From: an uncultured Bacteroidales bacterium
Lineage (GTDB): Bacteria; Bacteroidota; Bacteroidia; Bacteroidales; Porphyromonadaceae
NCBI GenBank assembly: GCA_902489445.1
Contig: CABTZX010000030.1
Coordinates: forward strand, 1 to 19,337
Direction: 5' to 3'
Length of the DNA: 19,337 bases
Shown: positions 1 through 6,587 of the stretch, piece after piece
Layout of the letters: the number at the start of each line of letters is the position of its first letter
Position numbering within the stretch: position 1 is the first letter of the stretch
The notes under the pieces: generated by a model
Told to the model about the DNA's origin: nothing
Database searches by the model: none
The model's input: only the letters and a program-made list of their open reading frames with translations
Translations under genes and position numbers: made by a program

Positions 1-28
1 GACGCCACGTAACGAGCCAAACCGTAGG

Positions 29-75
29 AGGGGCGAATCCTGAAAGGGGTTCGCCCCCTTACTTTTTATTTATTC
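29..75 (+). terminator. Rho-independent-like terminator of a gene to the left
   Basis: GGGGCGAA at 30-37 pairs perfectly with TTCGCCCC at 50-57 across a 12-nt loop, followed by a T-rich stretch (59-74). The T-rich tail lies on the plus-strand side only, so it would end a rightward transcript entering from outside the window. The upstream gene is not visible. Confidence 0.5.
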
Positions 76-110
76 TGTTATCAGAGAGAGATAGTTAGCG
101 CCGTTTTTCC

Positions 111-260
111 GACTTATCGGAGCTAATCCGAGCCAATCAGAACTAATCGGAAGGAATCGGAGCTAATCTGAACCAATCAGAACCAATCGAAACCAATCGT
201 AATCAATCGTAATCAATCAGATTAATTCCGATAAACTCAGATAAGTTCCGATAAACTTAT
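111..260. repeat. 10-bp phased array, A-type units (AATCGGA family)
   Basis: From 111 to 260 the sequence divides into fifteen consecutive 10-bp blocks in one register. Early blocks look like AACCAATCGG or AGCTAATCCG. From about 211 they drift into blocks such as ATAAGTTCCG, which resemble the reverse complement of the first ones (compare CTTATCGGAG with CCGATAAAC). The array is therefore loosely self-complementary end to end. The 10-bp spacing is close to one DNA helical turn. No ORF of note uses it. Its function is unknown. Confidence 0.75.
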
Positions 261-390
261 CCTACGATACAGTTTAATACGTTTCGATACGGTTTGATAC
301 ACTTTGATACGTTTCGATACAGTTCGATACAGTTTAATACGTTAGGATACGTTACGATACAGTTTAGTACACTTCGATACAGTTTAATAC
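261..390. repeat. 10-bp phased array, B-type units (RNTTYRATAC family)
   Basis: Thirteen consecutive 10-bp blocks follow directly in the same register as the A-type array. Nearly all end in ATAC, for example GTTTCGATAC, AGTTTAATAC, GTTAGGATAC and GTTACGATAC. The array stops at 390, just before a TTG...TACCTTTG promoter motif. A related array occurs in reverse orientation at 19289-19337. Because 30 bp equals three units, a spurious minus-strand ORF through it encodes a 10-residue peptide repeat, which I regard as an artefact. Confidence 0.8.
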
Positions 391-392
391 AC

Positions 393-420
393 TTGGGGGT
401 TGCATCGTGTTGTACCTTTG
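393..420 (+). promoter_or_regulatory. Bacteroidetes-type promoter pointing right, next to the B-type array
   Basis: TACCTTTG at 413-420 is a perfect match to the Bacteroidetes -7 element TAnnTTTG. A TTG at 393-395 lies 17 bp upstream, at the short end of the spacing usually accepted. The flanking sequence (about 392-425) closely matches the promoter upstream of murI at the other end of the window. No protein-coding gene follows on the plus strand before the convergent ragB terminator, so the transcript, if made, would be non-coding. Confidence 0.45.
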
Positions 421-520
421 CATCGTTCCTCAGGGAATAGGCGTTAGCCGCGCGGAGCAAGCGAGCTCTAGTTGCGTGTTATCGCCTCGGAGCAAAAGCA
501 CCGACGGACATTACCCCCGA

Positions 521-660
521 CTGATTATTACATCAGCGGACGGTTATCCTCCACGGATGGTGAACAGCGGCTGATTATTACATCAGCGGATAGGTTACCT
601 CCACAGATGGTTAGCACCGGTTGATCATTAGCATCAACAGGTAGTTAGCATCAGCGGATG
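521..660 (+). repeat. 50-bp tandem repeat with small hairpins
   Basis: Two 50-bp units (521-570 and 571-620) start with the same 19 bases (CTGATTATTACATCAGCGG) and differ at scattered positions after that. A third, diverged and shortened unit follows at 621-660. Each unit begins with a short inverted repeat: CTGAT/ATCAG twice, and TTGAT/ATCAA in the third, where the outer C-G pair has become T-A. This covariation hints at a folded RNA or DNA structure. No coding function is apparent. Confidence 0.65.
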
Positions 661-717
661 ATAAGAAGATGCGGATGAATAGTACAGCGGTGCCGATGCC
701 CCACCCCGAGAAACAGC

Positions 718-733
718 GTTCTTTGACATATTG
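718..733 (+). promoter_or_regulatory. boxA-like motif (rRNA antitermination-type), isolated
   Basis: GTTCTTTGACATATTG resembles the boxA antitermination element of rRNA leaders (Escherichia coli rrn boxA contains GCTCTTTAACA), and I recall similar sequences ahead of 16S rRNA genes in Bacteroidales. Here no rRNA follows within the 550 bp before the ragB terminator. It lies about 300 bp downstream of the promoter motif at 393-420, on the same strand. It may be a leader remnant, an antitermination site of a non-coding transcript, or chance. Confidence 0.35.
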
Positions 734-810
734 TAATAGCTCCCGCGCGAGGGGGATTCCTGCGCCAATTGGGGTAATTAGTAACTATAGTAGTTATAGT
801 GCTACTAGAG

Positions 811-882
811 TACCGGAATTTTTCGGAACTAATCAGAATTAATCGGAACCAATCGGATTAATACTGATAAGCTCTGATAAAA
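811..882. repeat. Second A-type 10-bp phased array
   Basis: About seven 10-bp blocks of the same family as 111-260, for example AATCAGAATT, AATCGGAACC and AATCGGATTA. They change at 861 into inverse-type blocks (ATACTGATAA, GCTCTGATAA), repeating the direct-then-inverted layout of the first array on a smaller scale. A short repeat, AACTATAGT then AGTTATAGT (783-800), sits just upstream. Confidence 0.65.
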
Positions 883-924
883 GCAACTGCGGTGCGCGTC
901 AGCGTGTCCGGTGAAGCGGCTTAG

Positions 925-1040
925 ATCGGGGATTATCGGAATTAATCGGAGTCAATCAGAGCCAATCAGAGTCAATCGAACTAGTCCGGATAAACTCGGA
1001 TAAGTTCGGATTAGCTCAGAGCTTCGAATTAGCTCCGATG
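925..1040. repeat. Third A-type 10-bp phased array
   Basis: About eleven 10-bp blocks: GATTATCGGA, ATTAATCGGA, GTCAATCAGA, GCCAATCAGA and similar, then TAAACTCGGA, TAAGTTCGGA and TTAGCTCAGA. Again the first half is direct and the second half resembles its reverse complement, so the array could form an imperfect long hairpin. It ends about 225 bp before the ragB terminator. Confidence 0.65.
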
Positions 1041-1265
1041 GATTGCCTCTGCGGGGGATTGCGCCAACACGTGGATACCAGCAAGCTTAACGGCGGCAGT
1101 GAGAGCAGCACCATTCGGTGCTGTTTCATACATCAATGGTAAGCAAACATTGATGGTGGTAATAGGGCTATTGTGCCTAACGGGTTGTGCTCGTAAGGGG
1201 CCGGCTTTGTGCGGTGAGTGATAGTTTGTAGTACCGCAACGAAGCCTCTGTGCCGGTAGGATAAG
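1041..1265. other. Non-coding stretch with two adjacent hairpins
   Basis: I see no convincing gene here. Two inverted repeats stand out: CAGCACC/GGTGCTG with a 4-nt loop at 1106-1123, and CATCAATG/CATTGATG with a 9-nt loop at 1131-1155. Near its left edge, GGGGGATT-GCGCCAA (1053-1067) repeats a motif at 751-768, where it carries a 3-base insertion. A minus-strand ORF of 82 codons spans the region, but its start lies inside the ragB terminator and it has no recognisable family. Confidence 0.5.
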
Positions 1266-1296
1266 AAAAAGGGGCACCCTTATAGGATGCCCCCTT
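1266..1296 (-). terminator. Rho-independent terminator of the ragAB transcript
   Basis: Read on the minus strand, a GGGGGCA...TGCCCC hairpin (arms 1288-1295 and 1271-1276, 11-nt loop) is followed at once by TTTTTCTT. This is a textbook intrinsic terminator, located about 70 bp after the ragB stop codon. It would also meet any rightward transcript from the left-end promoter. Confidence 0.75.
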
Positions 1297-1363
1297 TATA
1301 AGCTATAAGTATTTCTGTTTACTTATGGGTGATATGCAGTAGCATAGACCCGCAGGCAACAGC

Positions 1364-2977
1364 TTACTTCCAGTTACGATATTCGCGCAGGTTGGCGTTG
1401 TTTTCCAAGTCACGTGTGGGGAATTCCCAGATGTACATCGGGTTATCCAAAGGCACGGTGAGGTATTTGTCATCCAACTGAACGGTAGCATCAATACCGA
1501 AAGGTTCGGCAACGGCTTCAACGCTCTGCTGTGATTCGCCTCTCTTAACGGGCACGCGCCAGCGTACCAAGTCGTTAAAGTGGAAGCCTTCACCAACGAG
1601 TTCGCGCACACGTTCTTCACGAACGAACTTGCGTACATCTTCTCTGCTCTGCAGCGCATCGCTATCGAAGGATGCACCACGTGCCAAGCGAAGCTGCTTG
1701 ATGGCATCAATAGCTTCGGCAATGTTGCCTTCTTCCGTAGCTGCTTCGGCAGCAATGAGGTATGCTTCACCGGCATTAAAGAGGTGAACACCGAGTTTGA
1801 ATTCGGGCTTTTTGGGGTCCTTATCCAAAGAGGGGTTGCCCTTAAACTTGGTAAGCGTATAGAAAGGTATACCGGTTCCTTCATAGTAGAAGTCTTCCTT
1901 GCCGATGTAAGCCGCCTTACGCGGATCCATAGCATCGTAGAGGTCAATTACCCACTGTTCAAGGATTAGGGCGGGTGTACGGTATACAACTTGTTCCATC
2001 GTTAAGTCGTTGGGGTCGTTGTAGTTTACGTAGTCCATCTGCAGCGATCCTGCGTAGATCGTGCTCGCGAAAGCACCAAACTGTGAGGTGGTTTTCAAAC
2101 GAACCAATATTTCAGGGCTGTTTTCGGTACGCCAAAGCTTTTCAACTTCGGCAATCTTATCACCGGTACCCATTGAGGATATATCCTTGAGGGGATAAGC
2201 GTCCATCACTTCCTTAGCGGCCGCGTATGCACCTGCCCAATCTTGCTTGGTGAGGCATGCACGAGCCTTAATGGCAAACGCGTAGTCGCGCGTAAGGTAG
2301 ATGGCGGGAGTTACCTCCTTGTTAGCATCCGGCTTGAGCGTGGCAATAGCTTCGTCCAAGTCCTTAAGGATTTGGTCGTACACAGCCTTACGAGAAGCCT
2401 TTTTGGCCTGTGCGTTTTCGAGCGGTTTGTACTCGGTTTGCATCAGAATACCGCTATAGGGTTCGTCGTCCGTTTTGCCGTCCCAGGGCTTTGAGAAGCG
2501 CTGGATAAGACGCCAGTGAGCCAAAGCGCGAATTACCTTCATTTCAGCAACGTATTGATCGAGCAGTGCGCGATCGTCGTCGCTTTTGATTAGGGTATTG
2601 TTCGCCTTCAGTTCTTCAGCACGCATCATAAAGTAGTTAGCCTGCATCAACACCGAATAGAAATTGGCGTAGTAGGAGAGGATAACATCGTGATCCTGAA
2701 CAGACTGGCGCTGCCAGCGATAAAGTCCATAAAGGCTATTATTATCAAGGAAGGTAAGGTGGTACAAGTCGCCTTGTATTTCAATACCATCCAAAACGTT
2801 GGGTGATTCCACTTCACGCAACAATGCGTATACAGCATCGCGGTTCATCTGAGCCTCCTTGAGGTTTTCGAACGGCTTTTGCTTGGGAGTCACCTCCGGT
2901 TCGCGCGTTACGTTACAGCTTACGGAACCCATAAGCAACAACAAGAGCGCGGAGAAAATATAAACTATCTTTTTCAT
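1364..2977 (-). CDS. ragB: RagB/SusD-family outer-membrane nutrient-binding lipoprotein
   Basis: This is the surface lipoprotein that forms the lid over a SusC/RagA transporter and captures substrate. The chosen ATG (2977) gives 537 residues with a lipoprotein signal ending in MGSVSC, lipidated Cys21. A GTG three codons upstream (2986) is possible, but the ATG-AAA-AAG start fits the signal peptide better. The N-terminal part is helical and TPR-like. The C-terminal SusD signature lies at about residues 400-477 (NAGEAYLIAAEA, RLARG, REERVRELVGEGFHFNDLVRW). It begins 24 bp after the ragA stop, so the two are co-transcribed. By analogy with P. gingivalis RagAB, which imports oligopeptides, the substrate is probably peptides rather than glycans; no glycan enzymes lie nearby. 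The symbol rests on pairing with RagA; family assignment is certain, substrate is inferred. Confidence 0.9.
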   Translation of the reverse strand: MKKIVYIFSALLLLLMGSVSCNVTREPEVTPKQKPFENLKEAQMNRDAVYALLREVESPNVLDGIEIQGDLYHLTFLDNNSLYGLYRWQRQSVQDHDVILSYYANFYSVLMQANYFMMRAEELKANNTLIKSDDDRALLDQYVAEMKVIRALAHWRLIQRFSKPWDGKTDDEPYSGILMQTEYKPLENAQAKKASRKAVYDQILKDLDEAIATLKPDANKEVTPAIYLTRDYAFAIKARACLTKQDWAGAYAAAKEVMDAYPLKDISSMGTGDKIAEVEKLWRTENSPEILVRLKTTSQFGAFASTIYAGSLQMDYVNYNDPNDLTMEQVVYRTPALILEQWVIDLYDAMDPRKAAYIGKEDFYYEGTGIPFYTLTKFKGNPSLDKDPKKPEFKLGVHLFNAGEAYLIAAEAATEEGNIAEAIDAIKQLRLARGASFDSDALQSREDVRKFVREERVRELVGEGFHFNDLVRWRVPVKRGESQQSVEAVAEPFGIDATVQLDDKYLTVPLDNPMYIWEFPTRDLENNANLREYRNWK

Positions 2978-3001
2978 TGTCTTCACTTATCACTTAAGGA
3001 G

Positions 3002-6000
3002 TTAGAACTGCAATTGAAGACCGCCCACGAATTGACGTGTTGAGGGGAACTTATTCATAGTAAATCCACCTGCACTCACTTCGGGGTCAAATCCGTTAAA
3101 GCTCTTGTGCGTAACCGTGAATAGGTTACGTGCGGAGAAGTAAACGCGCACACCGTGAATTACCTTCGTATTCTTGAAGAGCGAGTTGGGGAGCATATAG
3201 CTGAGCTGCAAGTTCTTCATACGGAGGAAAGAGGCGTTTTCGAGCAAACGGTCGTCGAAGTTGAAGGTTTCCCCAAACTTAGGTATTTCCTTGTTGTAGG
3301 GGTTTTCAGGCGTCCATTCGTCCAAAAGCTTTTTACTACGGTTGATCATCTTCATACCGCTTACGTTGTTTTCGAGGAAGTAGCGGTCGTTGTTCATCGA
3401 GTAGGCTCCTACCATATAGGAGAAGTCTGCGGTGAGTGAGAGCTGCTTTCTCCAAGTAACGCCAAGAGAGAAACCACCGCTAATGGGAGGAGTTACCTTA
3501 GCGTATTCGATACGCTGACGAAGTTCTTCGCTGTATTCTTCGGTCTTGGTGCCGTCCTTTTTGTACCACATCTGTTTACCATTTGCAGGATTGATTCCGG
3601 CAAAGCGAGCCTGGTAGAAAACGATCGGTTTTCCTACATCGTAGTGTGAGAGGTCACCAATGCGATAACCATTCTTGTTGGTTTCTTCGCTAAAGAGCCT
3701 ATCTACGCGTTCGGCGTTGTAGTTAAAGGTGGTGGAGAAGAAAGCTTCCCAATCCTTTACATCGAGGAACTTGTAGTCAATATCAAGGTCAATACCCTGG
3801 TTGGTCATAGCTCCTACGTTAGCCCAACGAGAGCTGTATCCAGTTGCGTAAGGCAGGGGCACGTTCATCAACATGTTAGAAGTTTTACGGTTGTAGTAGC
3901 TAACCCCTACGGAGAGGCGATCTTCCCACATACCATAATCAATACCTACACTGAGCATACCCTGGCTTTCCCAGGTAAGGTCTTCGTTACCAATGGAGGT
4001 AACCCCAAAGGCGAGTTCGTTGGTATAGTTGATAATACCGGTCATAGCTTCAGAAGCATAGAGAGGTATGGAGGAGTTACCCTGCGTACCATAGTTTGCC
4101 TTGAAGCGGAAAGTGCTCATCCAATTCAGATCCTTAAAGTGTGTGCGATAGATATCGTACATACCACCCACGGAGAAGAAGGTAGCGCCCTGATGGTTTT
4201 TACCAAAACGGCTACTGCGGTCGTGACGGAGTGTTACGTCAAATGCCATCCAATCCTTGAAGGTGTAGTTTACACGTCCGAAGAAGGAGAGGAATGCATA
4301 AGAATAGCTACTCTGCGAAGGAAGCAGCAAATAGTCGCCACGTTGACCATGGCTAAGGTACATAAAGTCACGGCTCAGCAAGCCACGAGCTGCTGCAGCG
4401 AAAGATTCACCATGAGCATCTACAAACTCGTGACCGAGTAGGAAGGTGAAGTTGTTGATATCGTCAGCACGCCACTTGTATTCAGCGGTGTTCGTCCAGG
4501 TAGCTACGTAATCTTGGTCAAAACCTTGACGATTGCTTCCCAATCCGTTTGCAAAGGGATAATCCGGAGTGATGAGGTAGTTGCTGCGTCCCATGGACCA
4601 GTCAATACCATACTGCGTTTTAAGAGTCAATCCATCAATAGGAGTGAACTGAGCATATCCGCTACCATTCAAACGAGTTGTGTTGGATTCGTCCGTAATA
4701 AAGGTGCGGGTATAGTTAGGCATGTACATAATAGCGCCGTCAAATACAGGCATCTGCTTGTGTACACGAATGTAGTTAGCATAGCCGTGGAAACCACCAC
4801 CGATAGAATCCTGTCGGCCGCTACCGGTCCAGTACGGGCTGTAGTATTTAGGCATTACCAAAGCACCGAACGTACCACCATCCAAGTAAGCTGATCCAAA
4901 TCCTCCGGCAGCCTGCTGTTTCATGGTACCACCGGATACATTGACACCAATGCGGAGCCAATCCTTAACGCGTGCATCTACATTTGTTCTGAGGTTGATC
5001 TTACGATAGTGTGAGGGGTCAACCGAAATACCGTCCTGGCTGAAATAACCACCGGATACGTAATAGGTAATGTTTTCGCTACCACCGGATACGGAAAGGT
5101 CGGCTTGCAGTAGGGGAGCAGAATTGCCCATATATACATCAAGCCAATCGTAGTCCTTGCTTACGATAGCATATTTATTGTCTTTGTCGAATACACCGCG
5201 GAAGTTGGTCGGGCCAAATCCCTTTACGAAAGTTTTTACTCGATCCGATTGGGTATGACGCAACTGATAATCGAACAATTCCTGCCCGCTCATCAGCTGA
5301 TCCATCGGCTTACGCGAAATAAGCTGTGATACACCATACATCACAGAAGCGGCAACAACACCGTCCTGATTACGTTTACCCTTTTTGGTAGTAATTACGA
5401 TAACACCGTTAGCTGCACGAGCCCCATAAATAGAGGTTGAGGAAGCGTCCTTCAATACGGTGAAACTTTCAAAGTCGTTCGGGTTCATCGCCATCACGAT
5501 ATCGGCAGAGGTCTGCACACCGTCCACAATGTAGAGGGGCGCACCACCGGCACCGAGAGAGGCATTACCGTGTATCTTTACTTCGGCAACTGCATTGGGG
5601 TCACCACTGGCGGTTGAAACCTGCATACCGCTGACCTGCCCCTGGAGCGCGTCCATTACGTTAGCTACCGGTTTGTTTTCAAGTTTTTCGCTGGAGACAC
5701 GTGCTACCGAGCCCGATACAGTGCTGATTTTCTGCCCTGTACCGTAACCTACGACAACAACTTCGTCCAAAACTTCGGCATCCGGATTCATCGTAACGTT
5801 CATTACCGATTTGATATCCAAGGTAACCGTTTTATAGCCTACAGCACTAAACTGCAGCTGCTTGGCATTGGCAGGCACAGAAAGTGTAAACTTACCGTTG
5901 ATGTCGGTTGGCGCACCAATATTGGTCTGACCGACAACAACTACGTTCACACCAATCATCGGCTCGTTATCCTCACTGGAGATAACGGTACCGGTCACTG

Positions 6001-6076
6001 TCCGTGTCTGGGCCGTTGCCCAACCTAATCCCATAATCAGGGTTAGGAAGAATAGAGATAATCTTCTCATAGACAT
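3002..6076 (-). CDS. ragA: RagA/SusC-family TonB-dependent outer-membrane transporter
   Basis: A TonB-energised outer-membrane channel of 1024 residues. The signal peptide ends ...GWATA|Q (cleavage after about residue 22). A carboxypeptidase-D regulatory-like domain covers about 24-102, a TonB-box-like EVVVVGYG lies at 105-112, and the plug spans about 115-235 (PLYIVDGVQTS, VLKDASSTSIYGARAANGVI). The barrel ends in a terminal Phe (GGLQLQF), as usual for outer-membrane proteins. Stretches such as GYGTGQKISTVSGSVA and MNPNDFESFTVLKDAS closely match P. gingivalis RagA as I remember it, so a peptide-importing RagA orthologue is likely. An alternative ATG two codons later (6070) would also give a valid signal peptide. 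It is first in a two-gene transcript with ragB, and its 5' leader appears long (over 200 nt from the best promoter candidate). Confidence 0.93.
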   Translation of the reverse strand: MSMRRLSLFFLTLIMGLGWATAQTRTVTGTVISSEDNEPMIGVNVVVVGQTNIGAPTDINGKFTLSVPANAKQLQFSAVGYKTVTLDIKSVMNVTMNPDAEVLDEVVVVGYGTGQKISTVSGSVARVSSEKLENKPVANVMDALQGQVSGMQVSTASGDPNAVAEVKIHGNASLGAGGAPLYIVDGVQTSADIVMAMNPNDFESFTVLKDASSTSIYGARAANGVIVITTKKGKRNQDGVVAASVMYGVSQLISRKPMDQLMSGQELFDYQLRHTQSDRVKTFVKGFGPTNFRGVFDKDNKYAIVSKDYDWLDVYMGNSAPLLQADLSVSGGSENITYYVSGGYFSQDGISVDPSHYRKINLRTNVDARVKDWLRIGVNVSGGTMKQQAAGGFGSAYLDGGTFGALVMPKYYSPYWTGSGRQDSIGGGFHGYANYIRVHKQMPVFDGAIMYMPNYTRTFITDESNTTRLNGSGYAQFTPIDGLTLKTQYGIDWSMGRSNYLITPDYPFANGLGSNRQGFDQDYVATWTNTAEYKWRADDINNFTFLLGHEFVDAHGESFAAAARGLLSRDFMYLSHGQRGDYLLLPSQSSYSYAFLSFFGRVNYTFKDWMAFDVTLRHDRSSRFGKNHQGATFFSVGGMYDIYRTHFKDLNWMSTFRFKANYGTQGNSSIPLYASEAMTGIINYTNELAFGVTSIGNEDLTWESQGMLSVGIDYGMWEDRLSVGVSYYNRKTSNMLMNVPLPYATGYSSRWANVGAMTNQGIDLDIDYKFLDVKDWEAFFSTTFNYNAERVDRLFSEETNKNGYRIGDLSHYDVGKPIVFYQARFAGINPANGKQMWYKKDGTKTEEYSEELRQRIEYAKVTPPISGGFSLGVTWRKQLSLTADFSYMVGAYSMNNDRYFLENNVSGMKMINRSKKLLDEWTPENPYNKEIPKFGETFNFDDRLLENASFLRMKNLQLSYMLPNSLFKNTKVIHGVRVYFSARNLFTVTHKSFNGFDPEVSAGGFTMNKFPSTRQFVGGLQLQF

Positions 6077-6306
6077 TCTTTTCCGTTTCTTTTCTGGTGT
6101 TATTATTGTTGTTTTATATTTTCGTTCGTACGTGGGTAGGGCACGCTCCGCATACAGCAGGCGTACTTCATCGTTATTACCATACCCGTCTTACCAAATT
6201 CCATTCCTTCTTCTCGTTCAAAGATACGCATTTCTTGCCACGTCCGAGCAGTGCAGACACAACGGCACTCCCGAGCTAACGCTCAGTTGCGCGCATCTTT
6301 GGTAGG

Positions 6307-6340
6307 CAAATGTAGCGATTAGTTTCGAAACAGTCACAAA
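6307..6340 (-). promoter_or_regulatory. Candidate ragA promoter
   Basis: On the minus strand TTTG (6337-6340) and TACATTTG (6307-6314) are separated by 22 bp, matching the Bacteroidetes TTG-N17-23-TAnnTTTG pattern. Transcription would start near 6300, giving a leader of about 225 nt before the ragA ATG. The 22-bp repeat array lies about 95 bp upstream of it. Confidence 0.45.
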
Positions 6341-6432
6341 TATGAAACATTTCTATCGCTTTCTTTACTAATTGCTACCTTGTAAATAGCCGATTTGCGC
6401 CTCTTTTTGAACGAGCCGATTCCTATCTTCCG

Positions 6433-6520
6433 AACAAAACATCTATACTTTTCGCGAAAAACATCTATACCTTTCAATCGAAATGTATATACCTTTTGTT
6501 CAGAACATCTATACCTTTTG
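6433..6520 (-). repeat. Four tandem 22-bp repeats upstream of ragA
   Basis: On the minus strand four contiguous 22-bp units (starting at 6520, 6498, 6476 and 6454) share the core AAAGGTATAGATGTTTT, with the second unit diverged to GTATATACATTT. Spacing is exactly 22 bp throughout, about two helical turns. The position between the protease stop codon and the ragA promoter suggests either a regulator-binding array or a minisatellite. P. gingivalis carries MITE-borne 23-bp minisatellites (BrickBuilt); relatedness to those is unverified. Confidence 0.75.
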
Positions 6521-6587
6521 AGCGACCTCTGCCACTCTGCTTCGGCTTTCATCTAAGGCTCTCCGGAGCCACTACACCACTACTGTG

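Larger units (their letters stand above)
6077..6587. other. Intergenic region between the C10 protease and ragA
   Basis: This 511-bp gap holds no convincing gene. It contains a four-unit 22-bp repeat and a promoter candidate (both listed separately). A second -7-like motif, TATCTTTG on the minus strand (6219-6226), lacks a visible TTG partner. Downstream of the protease stop there is a small GGCTC/GAGCC hairpin (6557-6570) with no T-run, so I see no clear terminator for the protease gene. A 72-codon minus-strand ORF across the repeat is probably spurious. Confidence 0.6.

Noticed and set aside
111..390. CRISPR array
   Set aside because: There is no fixed 25-40 bp repeat with unique spacers; the units are contiguous, degenerate and 10 bp long, and no cas genes are present.
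257..460. 67-codon minus-strand ORF with a 10-residue peptide repeat
   Set aside because: It is a direct translation of the 10-bp array (three units make ten codons). The matching plus-strand ORF at the right end shows the same peptide pattern, so the peptide similarity follows from the DNA repeat.
1029..1277. 82-codon minus-strand ORF
   Set aside because: It starts inside the ragB terminator, contains both hairpins of the region, and matches no family I know.
6334..6552. 72-codon basic minus-strand ORF between the protease and ragA
   Set aside because: Most of it is the translated 22-bp repeat and it spans the ragA promoter candidate, so it is likely spurious.
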